Of a stretch of 10,914 nucleotides of DNA, positions 1 through 8,186 are shown piece by piece. Within the stretch, counting starts at the first letter, position 1, and every line of letters begins with the position of its first letter. The position numbers and the translations under genes were made by a program. The notes below the pieces were generated by a model, which made no database searches, was not told where the DNA came from, and saw nothing but the letters and a program-made list of their open reading frames with translations. This stretch comes from Phascolomyces articulosus (Eukaryota; Mucoromycota; Mucoromycetes; Mucorales; Lichtheimiaceae), in assembly GCA_025677815.1 (NCBI GenBank), contig JAIXMP010000107.1:1-10914 (forward strand), given 5' to 3'.

Positions 1-697
1 AAAATGCTAAACAAACTAGAAATTGTGTCCATTTAAACTAAATGGGTGATTGTGTGAGAGAAGGAGTAAGGGTAATATATAGGATAAGAACCCTAGTACC
101 TATTTTTAGTCCAGGAGTAATTTTAGCTTCAAGGATATATATGCACCATAACTGAATAATTAATCTTATACTATTATAGAGGCTATTTGCAGAATCTATA
201 TTTTGGAGTAGTATAATAGGACAGTTGGGTTTAAGTCAAAGGTTATATGGTAGAAGGTCAGATAGGTTTAAAGAATTGAGGAGTTCATTTAGATAGTAGA
301 TTTAGTCCTCTGGGTCATCTACTATATTAGTACTTTTAAATTTGGATGATTCACCTAGGAATTGATTAAGAATAAGATTATTTATAATAGCAATGTCTTT
401 ATTTTTAGGAGTTAAAATTGCACAGCTAGTAAGAAAATTATAATTAATACTTGGCAAATATAGGTTACTAAATACAGTAGTAATAAGATCATATGTGTTA
501 TACTATTGCATAAGTATATAAGCAGGGATATAAATCCTATCTTCCATATTTGGTACCAATAGCTTAGTACCATCACTAATGCATAATAAATATTTGGCAA
601 ATTTATATAATTGTTTACTATCAGTAGTATTAGCAGCTAGATCTATCCTAATATAACTGCTGCAGTGATTCTCCTTATAAAAATGCATTATTACCAA
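1..697 (-). pseudogene. Helitron helicase (PIF1-like) C-terminal fragment, decayed, cut by left edge
   Basis: Read on the minus strand, one frame runs from about 697 to the left edge and matches the C-terminal helicase part of Rep/Hel proteins of rolling-circle Helitron transposons. Landmarks in order: FAKYLLCISDGT (about 572-607); SCAILTPKNKD, the block before the helicase linker (about 394-426); LNELLNSLNLSDLLPYNL (about 239-292); LKPNCPIILLQNIDSANSLYN, in the place of the conserved GCPVMLLRNLDP..GLCNGTR block; and GTRVLI followed by TQF.VCLAF at the edge, the place of the usual RRQFPVRLAF motif. The frame is broken by TAG at 503-505, TAA at 302-304, TGA at 236-238 and TAG at 38-40, but stays in phase between them. 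Several changes from the family consensus (PR to LY, FPVR to FLVC) look like C-to-T. Walker motifs would lie upstream, before 697, where I cannot follow the frame. It is a non-functional relic; the family call is secure. Confidence 0.85.
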
Positions 698-988
698 ATA
701 TAGAAATACCTATAGACCAATGAGATTCGTAGAATCTAATGAGCATAATTTCAAACTCAGTTAACTTAGTAAAAAATAGAGAAAGAAGGAAAAGTATAAT
801 TTTTTGAAAAATTAGGGTTAGAATTTTATTATATTTAGTAAACTATCATATAAAGAGAATTAATATATGTATATATAATCTAAAAAATAAAAAAGAAATA
901 TAATAAAAAAAAGGAGAAATTTTGACTTTTTTTATATGCTTAAAGGGAAGTAGAGTTTAATGAGATTAAAAAGACTAAATTAATTTGA
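698..988. other. AT-rich spacer, no gene recognised
   Basis: Mostly A/T homopolymer-rich sequence. A short minus-strand open stretch (about 668-762) reads RFYESHWSIGISIFGN and overlaps the Helitron relic in another frame. It may be more of the same decayed element or of another one, and I do not recognise it. Nothing else gene-like is visible. Confidence 0.4.
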
Positions 989-1059
989 TAGTGTAGTGGC
1001 TATTATAGTAGCCTTGTGATTTAGAGATCCTCAGTTCAATTCCTAGCTAGGGAATTTTT
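989..1059 (+). repeat. tRNA-derived Pol III unit, probable SINE head or tRNA pseudogene
   Basis: TAGTGTAGTGG at 989-999 fits the A-box consensus TRGYNNANNNG, and GTTCAATTC at 1034-1042 fits the B-box consensus GWTCRANNC. The 45-base start-to-start distance is that of a tRNA gene. A run of five T at 1055-1059 would serve as a Pol III terminator. The acceptor and anticodon stems do not pair when I fold it in tRNA register, and the T stem keeps only three of five pairs. It is therefore unlikely to be a working tRNA. A tRNA-derived SINE head or a decayed tRNA gene with a GTG (His-like) loop fits best. Confidence 0.5.
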
Positions 1060-1173
1060 ATCTACATTTTAGGTATATAATTTTAAAATTTTGTATTTTA
1101 AAAAAATTAAAATTTAAAAAGGAGGTTTTCTTTTTCTTTTTCCTTCTCTCTTTTTTTCTTACTCTTTCTCTCT

Positions 1174-1264
1174 CTTTTTATTTCTCTTTCTCTCTCTTTT
1201 TATTTCTCTTTCTCTCTCTTTTTATTTCTCTTTCTCTCTCTTTTTATTTCTCTTTCTCTTCTCT
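1174..1264 (+). repeat. Pyrimidine-rich tandem repeat, 22-bp unit, about four copies
   Basis: The unit TTTTTATTTCTCTTTCTCTC plus a further TC recurs with an exact 22-base period; the single A of each unit falls at 1180, 1202, 1224 and 1246. A degenerate CT-rich tract extends upstream to about 1125. It ends just before the transposase ATG at 1279. CT-rich tracts are common in fungal promoters and 5' leaders, so this block may be promoter or leader, but the sharp period shows it also expanded as a minisatellite. Confidence 0.8.
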
Positions 1265-1278
1265 TTTACTCTATTAAT

Positions 1279-2843
1279 ATGCATATTGATCAAGGATTGC
1301 CAACTTTAATTGAATTTGCTAGAACTTTTTCTACTCATCAAGATACATTAAAGTAAGTTTTATTTTTTTATTTCTATATAGTTAGATAATTAGATAGATA
1401 AATAGATAAGTAAATAAATAGATAGGTGAATGGATACATGGATAGATGGATGGATAGATAGATAGATAGATAGATGGATAGATAGATAGATGGATAGATA
1501 GATGGATTTTTAAGTATTTTTTTTTCTAAAAAAAAGGTGGTTATTGGACCAAGGTGTTTTTATAAACTCTGCTCCCTCCTGCCCAAATGGTAGTATAATG
1601 AGACCTGTCTTTCCTACTGGTAAAAATCCTTATTGGCGTTGTGCATCTAAAAATTACTGTGGTGGTAAATCTATAACTATGAGAGCACATTCATTCTTTT
1701 CTGGCAGAAAAGCTCCCCTTCATTTGATAATGACAGTTATTTACTTGTTTTTATCAAGTGGATATAATGGTATCAATAAGCAAGCTATTGAATGTACCAA
1801 GCTAGCTCCAGATACAGTTGCTGATATTATTAATGATATTTACTTATTGATGGAAGGTGATTTAAAACTTGAAGATATGATGATTGGTATGTAATTTTAT
1901 TTAAAAAAAACTTTATTAATTTTTATAAAAGTATAAAGATTTTAACTAACCAATTAATAAATTTATATATTTTCTTTTTAGGAGGTGAAGGCATTATTGT
2001 TGAAGTTGATGAATCCAAATTTGGCAAGAGAAAACTAAGTCAAAATGGAATAAGCAGAAGAGTAGATGGTGTTTGGGTAGTAGGTGGAGTAGAAAGAACT
2101 CCTGAAAGAAGGTGTTTCTTAGCTACTGTACCAAACAGATCATCTGAAACCCTTATGGAACTATTGACTACCTATATTGCTCCTGGTAGTATTATCCATA
2201 CTGATTGCTGGAGAGGTTATAACCATTTGGAGGATCTAGAAGAGGGTTATACCCATAAAACAGTAAACCATTCAGAGACTTTTAAGGCACCTGATGGCAC
2301 TCATACAAATACTATTGAAGGTAAAAATATTTTATTTATAGTATACTAATTAAAAAAGTACTAATAATTTTTATATATAAAGGAACATGGAATGGAATTA
2401 AAATCAAAGTAGGTGCCAGACATAGAACTGAAGCAAATATACCTTGGAAACTTGTAGAGTTCATTTGGAGAAGAAAACATGAAGGAAATATTTGGCAAGC
2501 TTTTATTACTGCATTAAAGGAGGTTTCTTTTGAGGCTATAGATTCTGATGATGAGGATAGTAATGACAGTAATAATGATAATAGGCCAAATCCTCAATTT
2601 ACTAGAGTTATCTTAATTGAAGGTATTCTTTTTTCTTTTTTAAAAACTTAAGCTATTTTTTATTACTCTTTATTAAAGTAAAACTTAATTATAATAGATA
2701 GTAGTGATGAAGAGCCTGAGAGAGTAGAAGTACCTGAAGAGCTATCTTCTTCTTCATCATCATCATCTAGTAGTGAAGAGGATAATGATAATGACCAAGA
2801 TTATAGACCTACTATTTTAAGAAAAAGAACAAGAAATAGTTAG
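1279..2843 (+). CDS. IS1595/Merlin-type DDE transposase (ISXO2-like), five exons, intact
   Basis: Exons 1279-1352, 1537-1886, 1982-2320, 2383-2622 and 2698-2843 join in phase into 382 codons with no internal stop. All introns are GT-AG (GTAAGT and GTATGT donors in the first two; TACTAATA branch site in the third). The family cuts and pastes DNA with an RNase H-fold DDE nuclease. Residues 40-66 form a zinc-ribbon-like region (C40, C60, C66) followed by RAHSFFSGRKAPL, the usual RxGTxFxxSKLPL-like block. The catalytic core holds D151 (EVDESKFGKRK), D216 (IHTDCWRGY) and N251/E254 (HTNTIEGTW). The C-terminus is acidic with a ten-serine run and a basic end (LRKRTRNS). The ATG at 1279 was chosen because DQGLPTLIEFARTF and the spliced KWLLDQG that follows resemble the usual N-terminus. 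Only three of the expected four ribbon cysteines are seen. No terminal inverted repeats were found by eye. It may be an active element or a domesticated gene. Confidence 0.88.
1383..1506 (+). repeat. GATA/GGAT microsatellite inside intron 1
   Basis: Imperfect tetranucleotide repeats of GATA with interspersed GATG and AATA fill most of the 184-base first intron of the transposase gene. They lie between the GTAAGT donor at 1353 and the T/A-rich acceptor tract ending at 1536. They make this intron about two to three times longer than the other three (95, 62 and 75 bases). Confidence 0.9.
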
Positions 2844-3290
2844 AAAATAGTAGTAGTAAATTTATATAGAATTCAACCCCTTCCTTTTCTTTTATTTTTC
2901 AACTTCAACAGTAAATATTTTATTATCCTTTCCTCTTTTTATTTTGAAATTAATATTATAGTATATTAAGGGATTTCTATTTGATTTTTGATTTTTATAT
3001 ATTAGTTAAAATTTAAAAATCATTTGAGTAAAGAATATATATATATTTAAGTAAGATTAAAGAAATATATAAGATAGGCTAGTAAGTAATTTTATACTTA
3101 TATAATATATATATACTAATATATAAAAATTTATCTAATATACAAAAATTAAAAATTAGTTTAAAACCCCTTATTATATTCCTTTATCTATTAAAGGCTA
3201 TATCTATGTACTGCCTACTATCAGTATAGAATATATATATCCCTTTACCTAAGGAATATAATTTAATATATTCTATTTAGGAGTACATTA
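2844..3290. other. AT-rich 3' spacer of the transposase gene, no gene
   Basis: Directly after the stop is a short C/T-rich stretch (AACCCCTTCCTTTTC, about 2874-2888), then AT-rich sequence with TATATA runs. AATAAA-like signals are too frequent by chance here to call one. From about 3191 a partial copy of the repeat at 3291 begins (AAAGGCTATATCTA). No inverted partner of the region upstream of the gene was found by eye. Confidence 0.5.
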
Positions 3291-3594
3291 TAGGTTATAT
3301 CTAATACTGTAGTCATCAGATCAAAAAACAAATAGTATATTCAGAATCAGTGTTCAAAGGGCTTTCTGATGGTATATAGATTAAATATTTATCTTTAACT
3401 TTTTTTTTCTATGATATAATAATATTATATAAAAGTTATAGAATTAAACTTCTAAAGGCTATATCTAATGATAAAGGACACCAATTCTAATACAAAATAT
3501 ATATTTGGAATCAGTGGAACATAAGCTTTCTGATGATATATAATTTATATATTTATCTTAAATTTTTTTTTGATCATATTACTAAATTATATAA
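3291..3594 (+). repeat. Diverged tandem duplication of a ~142-bp unit
   Basis: Copy A (3291-3432) and copy B (3454-3594) share, in the same order and spacing, GGTTATATCTAAT / GGCTATATCTAAT, AGAATCAGTG / GGAATCAGTG, GCTTTCTGATG followed by TATATA, ATATTTATCTT, a run of eight or nine T, and an ATTATATAA end. A further partial copy starts near 3191. There is no open frame. The unit may belong to a MITE or satellite family; I cannot name it. Confidence 0.7.
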
Positions 3595-3721
3595 TTAATA
3601 AGAAATAGAAATTTTTAAAAAATATAGTTTTTTTTAACTGGCCATAAATTTTGAACTAATTAAAATTTTTTAAATCTAAAAAAGGTATTAGATTCACAAT
3701 ATATCAAATATTTATTGGTTA

Positions 3722-4160
3722 AAATTTAAGGTCCGTTAGACTATTATTACAGCTGCTACCTAGAAAACTACTGCAGTGGCTATCTTAGGAATCAGCTATA
3801 ATGGTATTAACTGTGAGGCAAAAAAGTATTTTTTTTTTATGAGAATATAAAGAAAAAAAAAGTATATTATAGTAATATCTCTGTAGTTATATATGAAAAA
3901 GAAAAAACATTAGAGGAATAAACATAATAGTTTTGGTGATGAACAGGGTATAATTCAATGCTTATGTCAATTAAAATAGGGATGCACTATTAATAAAGGC
4001 AAGTAAAAAAAATACTTTTTTTTATTATTATTGTATAGTACTTTTTTTTTGCAGATGCTAATTCCATTAGACACATGGTTCCAATTATCATTATATAAAT
4101 CTAATACCTGAATGATCCTAATCAATACTCTATTGTAATGGCATTGACGAAGTGTAAAGT
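3722..4160 (+). pseudogene. Coding-like scraps of an unidentified decayed gene or element
   Basis: Short readable pieces stand out from the AT background. About 3740-3840 reads KTTAVAILGISYNGINCEAKKYF after a TAG; its YNGIN recalls the YNGINKQAIE of the Merlin-type transposase upstream. About 3938-4000 reads GDEQGIIQCLCQLK, a stop, then GCTINKGK, followed by GTAAAA and a T-rich tract ending in CAG (about 4053), which looks like an intron. About 4108-4155 reads YLNDPNQYSIVMALTKC. The pieces are in different frames with stops between them, and I recognise no domain with confidence. Confidence 0.25.
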
Positions 4161-4350
4161 ATAGTTAGTATATATAATTATTATATATATATTATTATTA
4201 TAACGTGCTATAGAAAATATGCATAATAAACTTATTTTGTGATACTTCTTTTATATACTCTTTTTTTTAGTTATTGCAATTTCGAATTGGTAGGAAAAAA
4301 ATATAAATCTATATTGAATTCAGTAATGCTCATGAAGTAAGCAATATCTT

Positions 4351-4522
4351 GAGGAATGCCAATGTTGTAAGGAATGCTAATGTTGTGAGGAATGCTAATA
4401 TTATAAGGAACGCCAATGTTATAAGGAATGCCAATGTTATGAGGAATACTAATGTTGTAAGGAATGCTAATATTGTGAGGAACGCCAATGTTGTAAGGAA
4501 TGCTAATGTTGTAAGGAATGCC
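4351..4522 (+). repeat. 18-bp minisatellite, nine full copies plus a partial one
   Basis: The unit AAGGAATGCTAATGTTGT repeats nine times (4351-4512), with a tenth partial copy to 4522. Differences are transitions at only a few fixed positions of the unit. In the plus frame beginning at 4352 each unit encodes R-N-A-N-V/I-V/I, and the frame is open from 4307 to a TGA at about 4525. In that frame most differences are synonymous or swap V and I. Minus-strand frames are also open (N-I-G/S-I/V-P-Y/H repeats), which is a trivial result of the repeat. Confidence 0.9.
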
Positions 4523-4814
4523 AAATGACATGGAGGTTACTTTAATTTTTTTTTTTTTGCATGTTCAACAGAAACCCTCATTAACTGTAAGACTTTTTTT
4601 AGTATGCCTTTACATTATATATAAGTATCATTATTATCGAGTGTTTATATACATTTTATGCATCAATAGGGAAGATAGAAGAAAGTATGTTTTTATTTTT
4701 AAAATAAGAAAAAAAGAGGATAATTATTTATAATAGTGGCTAATATGATAGATAATTTAAAATAATATATAGAAGTTAATAATATAAAAAAGAAATAATT
4801 TGATATGAATGTTA
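4523..4814. other. AT-rich spacer, no gene recognised
   Basis: Homopolymer T and A runs with no coding pattern resembling a known protein. A plus-strand 71-codon open stretch (4518-4733) is compositionally AT noise (F, Y, I and K rich) and was not called. Confidence 0.4.
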
Positions 4815-7800
4815 TTAGTTATTCTGATGCTGGAAGTTTGAGTTTAGAGGGATAGAAAGGAACGTGCCAAGTTTCGAGTTAATGGTGGTAAGGTTTTGGT
4901 TGAGGGAATCAATTTGTTCAAGTAGAGATTAGAACTCTTCCTCTTCATTAGTATTACTTACTAATGATCTAGCAAGTCTATGATCTATATGGTTGAAATT
5001 TGATTTTACTTCTTTAAATTTTGAAAGAAGTTGTTCTTTTTGTGTGGTAATAGATGGTATTGTTTGTAATAGTAATAGAGAAGAAGGATTGATATTTGTT
5101 TCATACCATGTATATTGAGTAACAGCCTGTGGATGGACAGTAACCATTGGATCATACAATGCAATATAAAATATATGCTTATAAGGAAAGAAATGCTGTT
5201 GGAAGTCAGGGCAATCACAACTAGTAACTTGACCATTATGTGCTTTAATCTAATAATACAACATATCGTTATATAGGTAAATATAGAGATAAAAGTAAAA
5301 ATATAATATAAAGAAATTAAATATTACATTATATGTTGTGTTATTGTGGTTACTATTAAATGATGTAACTTTATATATATCATCAACTGGATGTGCTACA
5401 TTAGATAGTGTTGATGCTTTTTTTTCTTCTTCTGCTTTCATTTTATTACTGTGGAAACGACGTTCTAACGAGCCTATATGACCAACATTTACTGATAAAT
5501 GATTGATATCTTGTTATATATCAAATGCAACCTCTTCTACCAGTAAATCCACAAGAACATCAAGTTGATGCATATGTTTTCTTTTTAAATAACATGTTTT
5601 CAACTAATTATGCCAACTCTATTATAAATATATTAATAAATAAAATATTTCATTTTATAGTGATCCTATTTTCTTACCTCACAGTAGTTATTCATTTGAT
5701 ATTATGAAAAATATTTGGTTGAAAACTTGCATTCCATCTTTTATATGCAGTACCATCCCATTTATCAACATAATGAGCCTTAAAATATGTGATAAATTCT
5801 TACTGTGTGTTTTGGAATTCTGCTAAAAAGTTATTAATAATTCATGGAAGTGTTCAGTATTATGTTCATATATAAGTTTTTTAAATGTGGATGAATATGT
5901 GCTTTTGCTTATGCTGCTGTTCGCCCAACAGATCTATGCACTTTTGATTGTACATTTTGCATCTATGCTCACATTACATGCCAGATACAATGCTGAATTG
6001 AGCAATGAGGCCAAACTTCTGTGATTGCATTATCTTCAGGCAAACTACAGTCTATAGTAAAACGTTGCAGATTTAGACCAATAGTAACTAAGGATCGGAA
6101 CCAACTAAGGAGTGGTTTAGATGACAGATCGTTGGTAAATAAGTAATTAATAGGAACACCACATCTAGCAATAGGGTCACAAAAAACCATTATATATAAG
6201 ATACCATCCTTATATTTGGATATATCATGTGTTGCATCTATAGTATAGATAAGAATTAATGATAGAATTAATGACAAAGAGAGATGGAGATAGAAGAAGT
6301 CTTATGAGAATTGATATAGATTTATTATAATGATCAAGATGATAATAAAGATAATTATATTCTAGTTTTACAAGTACAGTATTTATATATTTTCTTATCC
6401 ATGCCACTTAATCATTGATCATGGTAGTTTGTTAATATTGCATTTGTTTGATATAATGGATATATATTATAGGTAGTGTTTATAGTGATATAACACAACA
6501 TAAGGAGAAATAATTATATTTATTGTACATATATATATTTGTTAACCATTAGTCATTAGATGATTATTATTACTTTTATGCTCTTACTCGTACAATGAGA
6601 AGTATGGTAGTATTTGTATATTATTTAATAATTATTATATATAGGATATTATACTAGGATCATTATTATTATATTATTATTGGAATGAGGATTATGTGAG
6701 GCAACTGATATTATTTATTTATATTATTATTTATTATTTGTGATAACACAATGTAGTAGAATTGGTGACAATATATATGAGAAGAAGTATAGATATGTAA
6801 ATATGCCACAGCATCCAAGGAAATAAATTAGACTTGGTTAAATTTTGCTCTTTGCTAGGGAGCAGCAAATCCAAAAGCAAATTCTGTTGGTGATAATCAT
6901 GGTGCTGATTCTGAATCTTCTTTTGAATTAATCTAGATATGATATCCTTCATTCTAAAGGAGATCAAGATGCTTTTTAATAGATATAAAATCATTTACAT
7001 CTTTGCTTGATAATTGTTGGCAGTATTTAATATAGATATTATATACATTAACTGTATTAATATGAGCATTACAGTTAGATTTTGGAAGTATATTATATTC
7101 ATATTGTAAATATCTTCTGATGTTACAAACATTATATCCTTTATGTAATTCTTCAAGGATTACTTTTGTGAGTTTATCTGATTTATAAAGAAATTGAATA
7201 TCCTCAATACTACCAGGTGTATAGCCACTATGTTGATTTATATATTCAAAGGTAACATTTTGTAGATCCTCCTTGTAATAATAAACCATAAGCTAAGCTT
7301 TACATCCAATATGTTTTGATTTTTTTTAGATTAGATGATGTATAATACCATCCTCATCATAACTGTTATTATTATTAGCATCTTGAGAAGTTCTATTTTT
7401 CTTTTTAGTATCTGCTTTTCTATGGCACTGGTAATGAACTTTCTAAAGAATAGGTGCAACTCGTTGACGTTTACTACTAGGTTGCTCTGTATAAAAAGGG
7501 GCATATATATAAAAAGAGAAAAAAACATTATTATTTATGATTTTTATAAGATTGAAACATTTTCTGCTTCAATTTTATATATATATTACCTTATTATCTT
7601 CAACTTCATTATTACTATTATTATTATAGCCAAGTTGCTGCTGCTTTTTTTCAAGGGTATACTTATCCTTCTATACCCAAGCTTCTCCTATTATGTCTGG
7701 TTGCCTTTTGATTGAGGCCTCATACTCCTCAACTTTACAAGTTATTAAGCATGGTCGAGTTGCTGAATCTGGTAGAAGCATAATAGGCTCTATATTGTTG

Positions 7801-7823
7801 GAAGTTGGTTAAGATATTAACAT
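4815..7823 (-). pseudogene. Mutator-like element (MULE) transposase with SWIM finger, heavily decayed
   Basis: Minus-strand remains are in family order. A putative start is at 7823 (or 7781). A WRKY/FLYWCH-like zinc region reads HYQCHRKADTKKK ... KHIGCKA (about 7430-7290). A helical N-terminal region follows (7289-6957), then EFAFGFAAP and FISLDA (about 6880-6810). The MULE core has DATHDISKYKDG (about 6245-6210), RFTIDCSLPEDNAI and QHCIWHV (about 6060-5975). NNYCE, an intron (5619-5677), then SWHN-stop-LK joins to the family block NNYxESWHNQLK. A second intron is 5250-5327. The SWIM-like finger CDCPDF...YKHIF lies at about 5170-5220. A coiled-coil tail runs to TAA 4815. At least 17 in-frame stops occur (7809, 7671, 7443, 7326, 7293, 6954, 6933, 6897, 6855, 6828, 5969, 5963, 5909, 5800, 5604, 5514, 4929), with frame changes near 5850 and 5700. 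Splice sites survive. One possible intron near 7487-7589 is out of phase. It is not functional. Confidence 0.85.
6239..6810. mobile_element. Low-complexity insertion splitting the MULE catalytic core
   Basis: On the minus strand FISLDA (ending near 6810) and DATHDIS (near 6245) are both pieces of the first catalytic-aspartate block of a MULE, yet lie some 570 bases apart with TTA/ATA-rich sequence between them. GCATC occurs on both sides (6234-6238 and 6811-6815), and a 9-base AGTATAGAT also flanks the segment (6242-6250 and 6786-6794). Either pair could be a target-site duplication, and joining across either restores one reading frame. No terminal inverted repeats are clear. An unrecognised intron is less likely because no GT-AG pair gives the right frame. 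Confidence 0.4.
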
Positions 7824-8131
7824 TTTGAGGAATTAGGTAATTACAGTTAACAAGATTGAGTGATTTGAAAAGTAAATATGTGATCTGAATGAGAAGCAAT
7901 GTAGAAGTATAATAAATACTTTTTTCATTTATCTATAAGGTAACACAATATATAAAAGTCTATAACTATGATACTGTTTCCCCATTAGCCCACCCATTTA
8001 TAAAATAGCATATATAATATATATATAACATCATCAGCTTTATTTATGAATTTACTATAATAATCTATAACATATATGTCCTAATGCCTTCCTTTCTTCT
8101 ATCCTCCCTGTTGATGCATAAAATGTATATA
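7824..8131. other. Spacer between the MULE relic and the CACTA-like end
   Basis: AT-rich, with a slightly C-rich patch at about 7978-7995. It should hold the MULE's own terminus, but I found no inverted partner of the 4734-4929 region by eye. The final bases before 8132 (GTATATA) abut the CACTA end and would include any 2-3 base target duplication. Confidence 0.4.
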
Positions 8132-8152
8132 CACTAGAAAAAAGGGGGGATT

Positions 8153-8186
8153 TCACAAGAATTTCACAATTGTGATATTCTTGTGA
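8153..8186. repeat. 34-bp near-perfect palindrome in the subterminal region
   Basis: TCACAAGAAT (8153-8162) and ATTCTTGTGA (8177-8186) are exact inverted copies. Between them lies the perfect palindrome CACAATTGTG (8165-8174). Only one of the 17 base pairs mismatches (8163 with 8176). It stands 21 bases inside the proposed CACTA terminus, where transposase-binding subterminal repeats are expected in this superfamily. It could also form a hairpin. Confidence 0.85.

Noticed and set aside
989..1059. Functional tRNA-His gene
   Set aside because: A GTG stands in the loop region, but the acceptor, D and anticodon stems do not pair.
4271..4531. Minus-strand open frames encoding NIGIPYNIS-type repeats
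   Set aside because: Openness follows from the 18-bp repeat lacking stops in several frames; unit differences change residues in this frame but not in the plus-strand RNANVV frame.
4518..4733. Plus-strand 71-codon open frame
   Set aside because: Composition is F/Y/I/K-rich with no motif, in an AT-rich spacer with long T-runs.
7331..7715. Open frames on both strands in the 7331-7715 region (65 and 126 codons)
   Set aside because: They overlap the MULE relic in other frames; their products are I/F/L/Y-rich AT noise, while the zinc-region residues HYQCHRK and KHIGC read in another frame.
4815..7823. Nuclear code in which TAA and TAG mean glutamine (ciliate-like)
   Set aside because: Many stops fall where Q is expected, but TGA also occurs, one TAG stands for W, frameshifts are present, and the Merlin-type gene is open without using any TAA or TAG.
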